A stretch of DNA of 64,000 bases from Synechococcus sp. BL107 (GTDB lineage: Bacteria; Cyanobacteriota; Cyanobacteriia; PCC-6307; Cyanobiaceae). The stretch's first letter is position 1, and the number at the start of each line of letters is the position of its first letter. The stretch spans positions 70,616-134,615 of the forward strand of contig NZ_DS022298.1 of NCBI RefSeq assembly GCF_000153805.1. Direction: 5' to 3'. A model generated the notes under the pieces. It ran no database searches. It saw only the letters and a list, made by a program, of their open reading frames with translations, and was not told the DNA's origin. Shown here piece after piece: positions 1-8,972 of the stretch. The translations under genes and the position numbers were made by a program.

Positions 1-1
1 T

Positions 2-634
2 GTTCTTGGAAGCAGCGGCGCGATGTTGCAGATGATCAGCCATGGGTTGATCGGTGCCAGCCTGTTCTTCCTCGTCGGAGCGACCTACGACCGCACCCAC
101 ACGTTGCTACTGGATGAGATGGGCGGCATTGGCCAAAAAATGCGAATCATGTTCGCCCTTTGGACCGTTTGCGCCCTTGCCTCCCTTGCCCTGCCAGGGA
201 TGAGCGGTTTCGTCAGCGAGCTGATGATTTTTGCAGGGTTCGCAACCGACGAGGCCTACACCCTTCCTTTCCGCGTGGTGATTTGCGGCCTAGCCGCTGT
301 GGGCGTTGTTCTCACACCCGTTTACCTGCTCTCGATGCTGCGTGAAATCTTCTTTGGAAAAGAGAAAGCTGAACTGGTTTCCCACACCAACCTGGTAGAT
401 GCCGAGCCTCGCGAGGTCTACATCATTGGCTGCTTGCTGGTTCCGATTATCGGCATCGGTTTGTATCCACGCCTGATGACCGATAGCTTCAGCAGCTCCA
501 TCGAAGCTTTGGTGAGCCGTGATGTGACCGCTATGGAGCAACTCACGAAACCCACCGCCCCTTTAATTCGAGGTCAATCAGCGGTTCCAGCCATCTTGCG
601 CGCTCCGAACCTCGGCACGCCAACTCCTAAGTGA
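2..634 (+). CDS. ndhD: NAD(P)H-quinone oxidoreductase subunit 4 (NdhD), C-terminal part
   Basis: Partial gene: the reading frame is open from base 2, so the 5' end lies outside the window. The visible 210 residues hold several hydrophobic segments and the antiporter-like signature around LPGMSGFVSELMIF, typical of the proton-pumping NdhD/NuoM subunit of the thylakoid NDH-1 complex, which moves electrons from ferredoxin to plastoquinone. Which NdhD paralogue (respiratory or CO2-uptake type) it is cannot be settled from this fragment. It ends with TGA shortly before a LapA-like gene on the same strand. Confidence 0.93.
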   Translation, partial: VLGSSGAMLQMISHGLIGASLFFLVGATYDRTHTLLLDEMGGIGQKMRIMFALWTVCALASLALPGMSGFVSELMIFAGFATDEAYTLPFRVVICGLAAVGVVLTPVYLLSMLREIFFGKEKAELVSHTNLVDAEPREVYIIGCLLVPIIGIGLYPRLMTDSFSSSIEALVSRDVTAMEQLTKPTAPLIRGQSAVPAILRAPNLGTPTPK

Positions 635-698
635 CGTATCGATGCGGTGGCCTTATCGCTGGAACTTCTTAAGTTCGTTCGGCCGAGACGCCACATCC

Positions 699-1070
699 AT
701 GCGCCAGATCAATTTCGGACTGATCTTCGTTTTCGGGCTGATCACCGTGTTTTTCACCCTTGAAAACACAGCTCCCACCACTGTTCATGTCTTACCAGGG
801 ATGCAATACACCCTGCCTTTGGCCGGTCTGTTGCTGATGGTCGCCGGGATCGGTGCCGTATCCGCTTGGTTTTTCGCCACATGGACGGGGATGTTGAACA
901 ACGTTGATCAGCTGAGCAAAGCCACTGAATTTGAAGCTCAACAGGTTCGCATTCAAGAGCTGGAAACCGATCTCAATCGATATCGTTCCACGGTCGAGAC
1001 GCAGCTCGGTCTGCTCCCCGCCACCACCGTGAGCAGCAGCGAAGCTGACACACCAACAGGAGACACCTGA
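699..1070 (+). CDS. LapA-like (DUF1049) small membrane protein
   Basis: A 123-residue protein with two hydrophobic segments near residues 5-20 and 35-60, followed by a polar, coiled-coil-prone tail (about 70-105) rich in Glu, Gln and Leu and an acidic end. This layout matches LapA/DUF1049 inner-membrane proteins, whose role is poorly known outside lipopolysaccharide assembly in enterobacteria. I chose ATG 699; an in-frame ATG at 642 would add 19 residues without membrane character. It follows ndhD by 64 bases and precedes scpA, so co-transcription is possible. Confidence 0.6.
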   Translation: MRQINFGLIFVFGLITVFFTLENTAPTTVHVLPGMQYTLPLAGLLLMVAGIGAVSAWFFATWTGMLNNVDQLSKATEFEAQQVRIQELETDLNRYRSTVETQLGLLPATTVSSSEADTPTGDT

Positions 1071-1140
1071 AGGAGATCGTCATGCAGGGCTAGCCGAGCA
1101 GCGATGGGATCGATACCTTTCGCCTAGTGAAGGGGTTCCA

Positions 1141-2043
1141 TTGCATCAGGCGGTCCCCAACGACGGTGCTGATGCCGGTGCCCGCCTCGCGATCCGTCTT
1201 CTTCAAGATGCTGCCGAGCGGGGCGATCTGGATCCTTGGGATGTGGATGTGATTGCCGTCGTCGACGGCTTTCTTGATCAACTCAGGCAACGCATTGAAG
1301 TGCCGCGTCAAATCGCAGCGGCTTTGGCGGGACGCGGTGGCAGCTATGAACGCGATCTTGCAGAAAGCAGCGAAGCCTTCCTGGCCGCCTCAGTGCTCGT
1401 AGGCCTGAAAGCAGAAGTTCTAGAAGCGAGCATGCTTCCACCGCCCCCAGACGTGGAGGAGTATTTCGAGGGCGACTTTGATGATCAGGGATGGCTGGAT
1501 CCCAGCTTCGATTTACCCCGACGACCTGAACGTCATCTCCTACGGCGTCCGGTGGCACCTCCACCGCTGAGGCGTCCAGTGACGCTCGGGGAACTCATTG
1601 AACAACTCGAGAGCATTGCCGGGCAGCTTGAATCCGATGAATTAGAGATGCGCCGCCGTCAACGGCGGAAACGGTTCAGCACCCGTGACGCCATCGCTCA
1701 GGTGGCCAACTTGGCGCACCGCGAAAAGTTACCGGAAACCACGGCCGCCCTCGGCGTGTTTCTGAATGGCTGGGAAGACGCCCTGGATTGGGTGGATTTT
1801 GAAGGCCTCGTTCAGCGCTGGGGCCAGGTGGCTGCAGCTGATCTGGATCAAGACAGGGTGGGCGTGTTCTGGGCCCTTCTATTTCTGTCCTCGCAAGGCA
1901 GTGTGGAGCTCGAACAATCGCAATGGCTGCACGGACCACTACGGCTCAAACGAATCCCCGCAGCTGGCATCCCAACGCAATTACCGATTAGCAGCCTCCA
2001 GGTTGCGACCCCAATACCAGCGCCAACAGCCGTTGCTGCCTAA
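1141..2043 (+). CDS. scpA: Segregation and condensation protein A
   Basis: A 300-residue ScpA/kleisin-like protein. The N-terminal part has the family pattern with a helix-rich AIRLLQDAAERGDLDPWDVDVI block (about residues 17-40), and a conserved C-terminal winged-helix-like region near 175-265. ScpA bridges SMC heads in the condensin complex that organises the chromosome. The start is TTG 1141: a purine-rich site GAAGGGG lies six bases upstream, the frame is closed at 1030, and no ATG or GTG occurs between. The region near 110-160 is acidic and Pro-rich. scpB is not in the window. Confidence 0.85.
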   Translation: MHQAVPNDGADAGARLAIRLLQDAAERGDLDPWDVDVIAVVDGFLDQLRQRIEVPRQIAAALAGRGGSYERDLAESSEAFLAASVLVGLKAEVLEASMLPPPPDVEEYFEGDFDDQGWLDPSFDLPRRPERHLLRRPVAPPPLRRPVTLGELIEQLESIAGQLESDELEMRRRQRRKRFSTRDAIAQVANLAHREKLPETTAALGVFLNGWEDALDWVDFEGLVQRWGQVAAADLDQDRVGVFWALLFLSSQGSVELEQSQWLHGPLRLKRIPAAGIPTQLPISSLQVATPIPAPTAVAA

Positions 2044-2085
2044 AATTGGTCTAATGTGCTGCCAATTCAGGAGCCCGAAACGCCA

Positions 2086-3264
2086 ATGAAGGCGATGATT
2101 CTGGCGGCTGGCAAGGGGACAAGGGTGCAGCCGATCACACATGTGATCCCCAAGCCGATGATTCCAATCCTGCAAAAGCCAGTGATGGAATTCCTACTGG
2201 AACTCTTAAAGGAGCACGGTTTCACCGAAGTGATGGTGAACGTGTCTCATCTGGCTGAGGAAATTGAAAACTATTTCCGTGATGGTCAACGTTTTGGCGT
2301 TGAACTGGCCTACAGCTTCGAAGGACGGATTGAAGATGGAGAACTCATTGGAAATGCGATGGGTTCTGCCGGTGGCTTGAAAAAAATCCAAGATTTTCAA
2401 CATTTTTTTGACGACACCTTTGTTGTGCTCTGTGGTGATGCGCTGATCGATCTCGATCTCACTGAAGCCCTGAAGCGGCACCGAGAGAAAGGAGCCATCG
2501 CCAGCTTGGTCACCAAGCGCGTTCCCAAAGATCAGGTGAGCAGCTACGGCGTTGTGGTGACGGATGACGAAGGTCGAATTTCCTCGTTCCAAGAAAAGCC
2601 AAGTATCGATGAGGCCCTGAGCGACACAATTAATACTGGTATTTACATTTTTGAGCCTGATATTTTTGAGCACATTCCTTCAGGGGTGTCCTTCGATATC
2701 GGCTCCGATTTGTTTCCAAAATTGGCAGCCTCCGGAGCTCCCTTTTATGCCATTCCGATGGATTTTGAATGGGTAGATATTGGCAAAGTTCCCGATTATT
2801 GGCAGGCAATTCGCAGTGTTTTATCCGGTGATGTGCGCCAAGTGGGCATCCCTGGCAAAGAGATCCGTCCTGGCGTGTATACCGGTTTAAACGTTGCCGC
2901 TAACTGGGACAAAATCAATGTGACTGGGCCCGTCTACGTTGGAGGGATGACCAAAATCGAAGACGGTGCAACGATTATTGGCCCCTCAATGATTGGGCCT
3001 AGTTGTCACATTTGCGAAGGCGCCACGGTTGATAATTCAATTATTTTCGACTATTCCCGCATTGGAGCCGGCGTTCAACTCGTTGAAAAACTTGTGTTCG
3101 GTCGTTATTGCGTTGGCAAAGACGGAGACCACTTCGACCTTCAGGAAGCCTCACTGGATTGGTTGATCACCGATGCACGACGCCAAGATCTTGTGGAGCC
3201 ATCACCTCAACAAAAAGCGATGGCGGAGCTTCTCGGCACAGATCTCATGTCGTCAGTGAACTGA
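2086..3264 (+). CDS. NDP-sugar pyrophosphorylase (mannose-1-P guanylyltransferase/glucose-1-P nucleotidyltransferase type)
   Basis: The 392-residue protein starts with the nucleotidyltransferase signature MILAAGKGTRVQPIT (about residues 4-18), has a catalytic-type CGDALIDLDL segment near 115-125 and continues past residue 240 into a left-handed beta-helix-like part with repeated Gly/Val/Ile triplets (GPVYVGG, GATIIGP, GATVDNS). It should couple a hexose-1-phosphate to a nucleoside triphosphate for polysaccharide or glycolipid synthesis; sugar and base are not decidable here. ATG 2086 begins exactly at the family motif. Its end overlaps the convergent metF by 20 bases. Confidence 0.88.
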   Translation: MKAMILAAGKGTRVQPITHVIPKPMIPILQKPVMEFLLELLKEHGFTEVMVNVSHLAEEIENYFRDGQRFGVELAYSFEGRIEDGELIGNAMGSAGGLKKIQDFQHFFDDTFVVLCGDALIDLDLTEALKRHREKGAIASLVTKRVPKDQVSSYGVVVTDDEGRISSFQEKPSIDEALSDTINTGIYIFEPDIFEHIPSGVSFDIGSDLFPKLAASGAPFYAIPMDFEWVDIGKVPDYWQAIRSVLSGDVRQVGIPGKEIRPGVYTGLNVAANWDKINVTGPVYVGGMTKIEDGATIIGPSMIGPSCHICEGATVDNSIIFDYSRIGAGVQLVEKLVFGRYCVGKDGDHFDLQEASLDWLITDARRQDLVEPSPQQKAMAELLGTDLMSSVN

Positions 3265-4201
3265 TATTGGCTTGATCGAGGATTAAGGGGATCCGCTCCT
3301 CTGCCTTAATCGCCATGAGATGCACACCCTGCACAATCCCTAAGTAGGTGCGCACCTGCTCAGCAGCAATGGCAACGCCTTCCATCGCGGGATCAGATGC
3401 AGCGTCTAATCGCTGAATCAGGTGGTCTGGAATGCAAGCTCCTGGCACCACACGGTTGATAAACAGTGCATTTTTGGCCGACTTCAACAAAAACACCCCT
3501 GCCAAAACTGGAAGCTGAAGCGGCCCCGCCAGCTCCCGCTGGAACCGGTCCAACACCTGAGGGGCCATCACCATTTGGGTTTGGACGAATCGAGCGCCGG
3601 CGCCCGCCTTCCGCTGCAATCGACGCTGTAAACCACTCCAACTTCGAGAGTGAGGGTCGGCTGCACACCCTGCAAAAAGAGCCGTGGCTCCATCGGGAAG
3701 GTTGCCCTTAACGGGATCTTCACCCTGGTTCAGAGCCTCAACTTGCTGCAGTAATTTCACAGACTCAAACTCATTCACAGGTCTCGCCAAAGGCTGGTCG
3801 CCACTGCGGACGGGATCGCCAGTGAGACAAAGAAGATTGCGAATCCCCAGAGCATGGGCACCGAGCAAATCCGCCTGCAGCGCAATCCGATTGCGATCGC
3901 GACAGGCCAACTGCAACACAGGTTCAGCACCAGCCTCGATCAGGAGTTTGCAAGCAGCCACGCTGCTCATTCGCATCACGGCACGGCTGCCATCTGTGAC
4001 GTTCAAAGCATGCACACGCCCCTGCAGATAAGCCGCCATGGCAAGCATGTGAGCAGGATCAGCTCCTCTTGGGGGCATAACCTCTGCCGTGAGTGCCTGC
4101 TTTCCGGCCTCAATTGCGCACTGGAGCGCCGTCGTCAAAGCCTTGTATCGCTTCAGCGCACCACTATGCAGGATTGGACTTCGGTCGGGACTAACATGCA
4201 T
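3245..4201 (-). CDS. metF: Methylenetetrahydrofolate reductase
   Basis: The protein of up to 318 residues belongs to the MTHFR family (TAEVMPPRG near the start, LLCLTGDPVRSGD in the middle, QTQMVM strand later). The enzyme reduces 5,10-methylene-THF to 5-methyl-THF, the methyl donor for methionine and hence for S-adenosylmethionine. The annotated start is ATG 4201; a TTG at 4138 would place the start nearer the usual family N-terminus, so the first 21 residues are uncertain. The gene is divergent from pedR; if it starts at 4201 only 16 bases separate the two. Confidence 0.92.
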   Translation of the reverse strand: MHVSPDRSPILHSGALKRYKALTTALQCAIEAGKQALTAEVMPPRGADPAHMLAMAAYLQGRVHALNVTDGSRAVMRMSSVAACKLLIEAGAEPVLQLACRDRNRIALQADLLGAHALGIRNLLCLTGDPVRSGDQPLARPVNEFESVKLLQQVEALNQGEDPVKGNLPDGATALFAGCAADPHSRSWSGLQRRLQRKAGAGARFVQTQMVMAPQVLDRFQRELAGPLQLPVLAGVFLLKSAKNALFINRVVPGACIPDHLIQRLDAASDPAMEGVAIAAEQVRTYLGIVQGVHLMAIKAEERIPLILDQANISSLTT

Positions 4202-4217
4202 CTAAAGAGGGTTGACT

Positions 4218-4496
4218 ATGTCATCCGTCGATACAACTGATCCCTTGGACATTTCTCTGTCTGCCAGGGAGATCGAGATCATTCAGTTGGTGGCAGAGGG
4301 ACTCACCAATCAAGAAATCGCGGATCGTTTGACCATCAGCAAACGCACCGTGGACAACCATGTGAGCAATGTATTCACCAAAACAGGTTCAAAAAACCGG
4401 GTGGCTTTGCTGAATTGGTCGATGGACAACGGAAAGATTTGTCGCGACGGTTTTAATTGCTGTGCGCTTCCAGATGCCGATCCCCACGAACCTTGA
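4218..4496 (+). CDS. pedR: Small LuxR-type response regulator, PedR-like
   Basis: A 92-residue protein that is almost entirely a LuxR/GerE helix-turn-helix (SAREIEIIQLVAEGLTNQEI, then ISKRTVDNHVSNVF), without a receiver domain. The C-terminal tail has three Cys (KICRDGFNCCALP). This layout matches PedR (ssl0564 of Synechocystis), a redox-dependent regulator of photosynthesis genes that senses electron transport through thioredoxin and a conserved Cys. That the Cys here do the same is inference. ATG 4218 has AGAGG seven bases upstream; TTG 4212 would be too close to it. Its end overlaps the convergent small gene by 44 bases. Confidence 0.72.
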   Translation: MSSVDTTDPLDISLSAREIEIIQLVAEGLTNQEIADRLTISKRTVDNHVSNVFTKTGSKNRVALLNWSMDNGKICRDGFNCCALPDADPHEP

Positions 4497-4737
4497 TCGA
4501 TGCAACGACGGGTTCCGGCAAAGCTTGAAGCGAGGAGGGAAGCAAGGCAAGATCGAATAAATTGGCGTATTCCATACAAGCTTCGATACTGCTTCCAACG
4601 AAGCGAAGCATTCCGGTTGCGTCGTAAAGACCGACCATGACTGGAGCTCTGCCCGTCTCGCTTAAATCTAAAGGAAATCTATAAATTGGTCCAGGGTTTA
4701 CGCCAATCCATGCTGCAGCCGTTCCTCCAACGGCCAT
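4453..4737 (-). CDS. Small conserved-looking protein of unknown function
   Basis: A 94-residue protein with a Gly/Ala-rich beginning followed by a compact soluble-looking domain (APVMVGLYDATGMLRFVGSS, then IEACMEYANLFDL). I do not recognise a family. ATG 4737 is the first plausible start, but it lies inside the end of the CYTH gene (40-base overlap); an alternative ATG at 4638 avoids that. No strong ribosome site is seen at either. The codon pattern reads like a real gene and it is the last member of the minus-strand run starting at gltA. It overlaps the 3' end of pedR on the other strand. Confidence 0.5.
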   Translation of the reverse strand: MAVGGTAAAWIGVNPGPIYRFPLDLSETGRAPVMVGLYDATGMLRFVGSSIEACMEYANLFDLALLPSSLQALPEPVVASIKVRGDRHLEAHSN

Positions 4738-5204
4738 GACTGCACAGGATGTTGGGCTAAAACCGCGTTGGACCAAATCGATTCACCGGTGATTTCAAGG
4801 CCACACCAAGGCGGTATCACCACAGATTGATCCACCTGAGGGAGCTCCACTTCGGCCAAAACCAAAGGAGCATTCGCCCCAGCAAAACAATCCACAACCC
4901 ATTCCCCCCCAGGGAGATCAAGAAGCCAACGGCTCTTCTCCAAGCGATGCGGTGCCAGTTGCCACATGGCCTCGGCATCATCCATAGGAATGGAATATTC
5001 AAACTCGTGCCGCACCAAGCCACTCTCACCAGCAGGAGCTTTCAGGGTGAGCCAGGCCTGGTCATTGCCCTTAATGCGCAAACGCACCGTGACCCCTTCA
5101 GCACTGGCTGCCAAGTAACCCTGCCGCAGAGGCTGCGCACTCCCCGCATGAGCTCGCCAAGTGTCTCCACACACCAAGAACCGTCGCTCAATCTCGAGAG
5201 CCAT
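4698..5204 (-). CDS. CYTH-domain protein (tripolyphosphatase / adenylate-cyclase-like fold)
   Basis: A 168-residue CYTH protein. The diagnostic ExE signature is at residues 4-6 (EIERRFLV), followed by basic and acidic strands of the triphosphate tunnel (VRLRIKG, WLTLKAP, RHEFEYSIP, LAEVELP). Bacterial members bind triphosphates with a metal and usually act as inorganic tripolyphosphatases; the substrate cannot be read from sequence. The usual ExExK becomes ExERR here, so Arg replaces the last Lys. It follows nadK after seven bases, so the two are probably co-transcribed. Confidence 0.82.
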   Translation of the reverse strand: MALEIERRFLVCGDTWRAHAGSAQPLRQGYLAASAEGVTVRLRIKGNDQAWLTLKAPAGESGLVRHEFEYSIPMDDAEAMWQLAPHRLEKSRWLLDLPGGEWVVDCFAGANAPLVLAEVELPQVDQSVVIPPWCGLEITGESIWSNAVLAQHPVQSWPLEERLQHGLA

Positions 5205-5211
5205 AGATCCG

Positions 5212-6162
5212 TCAGTTTGGTGAAGGCTGACTCGCCGTCAGGCTGCCTGCCCAATGGAGCTTATGGGTCAAAGTTCTGTAATACGAGGGACTTTGGTTCA
5301 ACAACACCATCTGCGCATGATGGCGAGCTTGTTGAACAACACAGCACTCTCCCGGTTGCAAAACCGTGCATCCCACGCCATCTTTCCAAAGTTTGATTTG
5401 ATGGCCTGCATCCCCTAATGGCCACAGCACAAGCCTGGAACGGGGTGGCACCACCACGGTGCGGCTTGAGAGGCTCATCGGACAAATCGGCGTAACAATG
5501 ATGGCGTCGATGCCTGGATGCAAGATCGGCCCTCCAGCCGCCATCACATAACCCGTCGACCCCGTTGGGGTCGCCAAGATCAGTCCATCGCCCCGCACCT
5601 GATCCACCACCTCTCCATCAATCTCGAGCTCGAGCGTGCAAGTCGGAGAAATTTCGTCGCGGTAAGCCCGCAGATAAAAATCATTCAGAGCCCAATGGTG
5701 TTCCTCATCATCTTCAACATCGGGCTGCTGCAACACCGCCGGCCCCTCAGCACGCTCCGCGGCACAACGACGATCCACCATGGCCTGCAACATCATCCGC
5801 CGCTCAATCGCAAATTGATCGTCAAGCAAACGCTGCCAAACCTCATCACCCCGCAACACCCGTCGGTCGTGGGTAAGGAAGCCGAGATGACCACCCACAT
5901 TGATGCTGAGGAGAGGAATGTCGTGGACGGCCAAGTGGCGGGCAGCACCAAGAACCGTGCCGTCTCCTCCTAATACAACCGCCAAATTGGGAAGTTCCCC
6001 CTCCACAGCGAGGAGCCCTGGGAAGGGATTGGCACGGGGGCCAGACATCGCCGAAACGACCTTGACACCTAAAGCCTCTAACTGTTTTGCACAGTGGCGA
6101 GCTTCACGTTGGGCCGGTTGACTGTCAGCCCGATAGATCACCCAGACCCGATCGAGACGCAT
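5212..6162 (-). CDS. nadK: NAD kinase
   Basis: A 316-residue ATP-NAD kinase, making NADP from NAD. The GGDGT catalytic motif is at residues 65-69 and the Gly-rich NAD-binding motif TPTGSTGY at 198-205, both intact. An acidic loop (about 148-155) sits between them. It lies 18 bases downstream of ndhE and seven bases upstream of the CYTH gene; its position behind NDH-1 subunits makes sense as both touch the pyridine nucleotide pool, though the complex itself uses ferredoxin. Confidence 0.95.
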   Translation of the reverse strand: MRLDRVWVIYRADSQPAQREARHCAKQLEALGVKVVSAMSGPRANPFPGLLAVEGELPNLAVVLGGDGTVLGAARHLAVHDIPLLSINVGGHLGFLTHDRRVLRGDEVWQRLLDDQFAIERRMMLQAMVDRRCAAERAEGPAVLQQPDVEDDEEHHWALNDFYLRAYRDEISPTCTLELEIDGEVVDQVRGDGLILATPTGSTGYVMAAGGPILHPGIDAIIVTPICPMSLSSRTVVVPPRSRLVLWPLGDAGHQIKLWKDGVGCTVLQPGECCVVQQARHHAQMVLLNQSPSYYRTLTHKLHWAGSLTASQPSPN

Positions 6163-6180
6163 GACCCATTAGGGGAGCAA

Positions 6181-6510
6181 CTACCAGCGCAGCAGGTTGA
6201 ACTGCTCCATATCGACGGTAACTCGGTTGCGGTAAAGCGACAGCAAAATGGCCAAACCAACGGCAGCCTCTGCAGCCGCAACGGTGATCACAAACACTGC
6301 AAACACCTGGCCGCGAATGAGATCGCCATCGACATAGGAGGAAAACGCCATCAAATTGATATTCACCCCATTGAGCATGAGCTCAATGCTCATCAGCACC
6401 CTGACGGCGTTTCGGCTGTTGATTAACCCCCAAACACCGATGCAAAACAACATCGCCGCCACCAAGAGGTAAGCCTGAAGGGAAGGAAGTGTGGAAAGAA
6501 GATCGTTCAT
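6181..6510 (-). CDS. ndhE: NAD(P)H-quinone oxidoreductase subunit 4L (NdhE)
   Basis: A 109-residue NuoK/NdhE subunit with three transmembrane helices. The membrane Glu of helix 2 is present in the [13 protein letters not shown] block. The protein contributes to the proton-pumping membrane arm of NDH-1. I chose ATG 6510, 11 bases after the ndhG stop; a TTG at 6525 would overlap ndhG by four bases and is possible. It is the last ndh gene of the A-I-G-E series. Confidence 0.93.
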   Translation of the reverse strand: MNDLLSTLPSLQAYLLVAAMLFCIGVWGLINSRNAVRVLMSIELMLNGVNINLMAFSSYVDGDLIRGQVFAVFVITVAAAEAAVGLAILLSLYRNRVTVDMEQFNLLRW

Positions 6511-6521
6511 GGGTATGGCAA

Positions 6522-7124
6522 TCAAGACGAGCGGCGCTCGAGGAGAAGGGGAGTTCGTGCTTTTTCGATCAAGCCCTGATCGGCAGCTTCACCAGTGACC
6601 ACGTCATTCGCCAACACATCGCGGCGGGCCAAAACGATGGCTCCAATCATGGCCATGAGCAACAGCACAGACGCCAACTCAAACGGCAGCAAGTAATCCG
6701 TGAAGAGGTGTTCTCCAATGCGAGCAGTGGCTTCTTCTCCCACCGCAGCTGGCCCAGGTAGGGACCAGGGTGTTGTCACGACCACGCGGACCAAGAGAGC
6801 TAGAAGGCCTAAGCAAACTCCCCCCGACACAATCCGACGGGTGGTGAGGTTGGCGATTGCTTTGAGATCTTCCCGCTTGTTCACGAGCATGATTGCGAAC
6901 AAGATCAATACGTTGATGGCCCCGACGTAGATCATCACTTGAGCCGCCGCAACGAAACTGGCGTTCAAGAGCAGATAAAGACCAGCCACCGCCATAAACA
7001 CTCCACCAAGGAGGAAAGCGGAATAAACAATGTTGCTGAGAAGAACAACACCAAGCGCGCCGGTCACGACGACAGCGGACAGCACCAGAAAACAAATCAG
7101 TTCCGTGCTTGTCGCAATAGTCAT
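6522..7124 (-). CDS. ndhG: NAD(P)H-quinone oxidoreductase subunit 6 (NdhG)
   Basis: A 200-residue NuoJ/NdhG membrane subunit with five predicted hydrophobic segments (for example [20 protein letters not shown] near the start and the Tyr-containing [18 protein letters not shown] helix around 63-80). It belongs to the membrane arm of thylakoid NDH-1. The start overlaps the ndhI stop by four bases, indicating translational coupling within the operon. Confidence 0.94.
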   Translation of the reverse strand: MTIATSTELICFLVLSAVVVTGALGVVLLSNIVYSAFLLGGVFMAVAGLYLLLNASFVAAAQVMIYVGAINVLILFAIMLVNKREDLKAIANLTTRRIVSGGVCLGLLALLVRVVVTTPWSLPGPAAVGEEATARIGEHLFTDYLLPFELASVLLLMAMIGAIVLARRDVLANDVVTGEAADQGLIEKARTPLLLERRSS

Positions 7125-7753
7125 GCGTCCTCCTTCGAGACAGCCTTGGAGGATTGTCCCTCATCCTTGACTGGAGCAAGGGTTTCCAAGACTTCAGCAG
7201 GAAGCTTGCCAGCACGTGGACGATCAGCTGGAACGGTGTGGGGGTCCATTTCCCCAGCGGGCAGATACACAAGCTCCCGCAAGGGCTGGACTGATGGGTC
7301 TGTCGTCACGCTCGTGGGCAAACGACCAAGAGCAACGTTGTCGTAATTGAGACTATGGCGATCAAAGGCCGCCAATTCATATTCTTCAGTCATCGACAAG
7401 CAATTGGTCGGGCAGTACTCAACGCAATTTCCACAGAAAATACAAACACCAAAGTCGATGGAGTAATTCCGCAACTCTTTCTTCTTCGTGGCCTTATTCA
7501 TCACCCAATCGACCACTGGAAGGTTGATCGGGCAAACCCTGACGCACACCTCACAGGCAATGCACTTATCGAACTCGTAGTGAATCCTGCCCCTATAACG
7601 CTCCGAAGGGATGAGCTTTTCGTAGGGGTATTGCACCGTGACGGGACGACGCTGCATGTGGTCGAAGGTGACCGCAAATCCCTGCGCCAAATTCCGGGCT
7701 GCATCCACAGCATCCCGGGTGTAGTCACCAACCTGTTTGAGGAATCCGAACAT
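7121..7753 (-). CDS. ndhI: NAD(P)H-quinone oxidoreductase subunit I (NdhI), 2x[4Fe-4S]
   Basis: A 210-residue ferredoxin-like NdhI/NuoI subunit. Two CxxCxxCxxxC clusters are complete: Cys 64, 67, 70, 74 and Cys 104, 107, 110, 114, so both [4Fe-4S] centres N6a and N6b should form. It links the peripheral electron-input arm to plastoquinone. The Lys/Glu-rich C-terminal 40 residues after about 160 are a low-complexity extension. The gene sits 73 bases after ndhA and overlaps ndhG by four bases. Confidence 0.95.
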   Translation of the reverse strand: MFGFLKQVGDYTRDAVDAARNLAQGFAVTFDHMQRRPVTVQYPYEKLIPSERYRGRIHYEFDKCIACEVCVRVCPINLPVVDWVMNKATKKKELRNYSIDFGVCIFCGNCVEYCPTNCLSMTEEYELAAFDRHSLNYDNVALGRLPTSVTTDPSVQPLRELVYLPAGEMDPHTVPADRPRAGKLPAEVLETLAPVKDEGQSSKAVSKEDA

Positions 7754-7826
7754 CGACAGGAACCAGGGGAAGGGTGATAACAGTCCTCAACTCCATGATG
7801 GCGGAGTCGGGGCGGGGAAGGCGGAT

Positions 7827-8948
7827 TCAGCCGCCAAATGCCACAGGGAATGCCAACTTGAGAGCTGCCGTAACCAGCAGATTGACAAGCGCTAGGGGAA
7901 GCAGAAACTTCCAGCCCAGATCCAGCAGCTGGTCGATCCGAACCCGAGGCGTGGTCCACCGCAGCAGGATCGCAACGAAAACCAGAAGGTAAGCCTTCAG
8001 GATGGTCATCATGATGCCGACAGATCCTGTGATCACCTGAACAACAGGGGCATCAATGGGTTGATGGAGCCAGTCCGCCAGCCACTCAACAGGAATGGGG
8101 AAGCCCCAACCCCCCAGATAAAGCACCGACACCAAGACGGCCGAGAGCACCAAGTTGATGTAACCCGCCAAGTAAAACAGGGCAAACTTCATCCCGGCGT
8201 ATTCGGTTTGGTAGCCAGCCACAAGTTCTTCCTCAGCCTCCGGTAGATCGAAGGGAAGACGTTCGCATTCGGCTAAAGCGCAAATCCAAAAAATCAGAAA
8301 CCCAACCGGTTGACGCCAAATGTTCCAGCTCAGGATGCCGGCGCCGGTTTGCTGGTTGACGATGTCGACGGTGCTAAGCGAGTTACTCATCATCACGATG
8401 GCCAGCACGGCCAAAGCCAGAGGAATTTCGTAGCTGATCGACTGCGCTGCAGCGCGAAGCCCCCCTAGGAGCGAATACTTGTTGTTGGAGGCATATCCAC
8501 TCATCAACAAACCAATCGGCTGCACGCTGCTAAAGGCGATCCAAAGAAAGATCCCAACACCAACGTTGCTGATTAAAAGGTTCTGACCAAAGGGAATAAT
8601 CAGCCAAGACACGATCACCGGCACGACCACCAGGATCGGACCAAGGGTGAACAAAATGCTGTCAGCTCGCGCAGGAATGATGTCTTCCTTGACGAGCAAC
8701 TTCAGGCCATCGGCCAAAGGCTGAAGAACGCCTAAGGCGCCGGCGTATTCGGGACCAACACGCTGCTGTACGGCAGCAGAAATTTTTCGTTCCAGCCACA
8801 CCGACACCAACACACCAACAACCGCCGCCACAAGGACAAGCAGCATCGGCAGCGGCAACCAGAGCAACCGAGCGACCTCTGGGGAGAGGCCAAAACCCTG
8901 CATCGCTTGGCTAAAACTCAGTTCCAGGTCCAGTCCTGGGCTCACCAT
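7827..8948 (-). CDS. ndhA: NAD(P)H-quinone oxidoreductase subunit 1 (NdhA)
   Basis: A 373-residue NuoH/NdhA membrane subunit with eight or so hydrophobic helices. The conserved [21 protein letters not shown] stretch (about 52-72) and the acidic quinone-site loop [21 protein letters not shown] (about 226-246) are intact. It forms the plastoquinone entry channel at the junction of the arms. It starts 24 bases downstream of gltA and is followed by ndhI-G-E, the standard cyanobacterial order. Confidence 0.96.
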   Translation of the reverse strand: MVSPGLDLELSFSQAMQGFGLSPEVARLLWLPLPMLLVLVAAVVGVLVSVWLERKISAAVQQRVGPEYAGALGVLQPLADGLKLLVKEDIIPARADSILFTLGPILVVVPVIVSWLIIPFGQNLLISNVGVGIFLWIAFSSVQPIGLLMSGYASNNKYSLLGGLRAAAQSISYEIPLALAVLAIVMMSNSLSTVDIVNQQTGAGILSWNIWRQPVGFLIFWICALAECERLPFDLPEAEEELVAGYQTEYAGMKFALFYLAGYINLVLSAVLVSVLYLGGWGFPIPVEWLADWLHQPIDAPVVQVITGSVGIMMTILKAYLLVFVAILLRWTTPRVRIDQLLDLGWKFLLPLALVNLLVTAALKLAFPVAFGG

Positions 8949-8972
8949 GGTGTCGACTGAAGTTTCCTCAAC

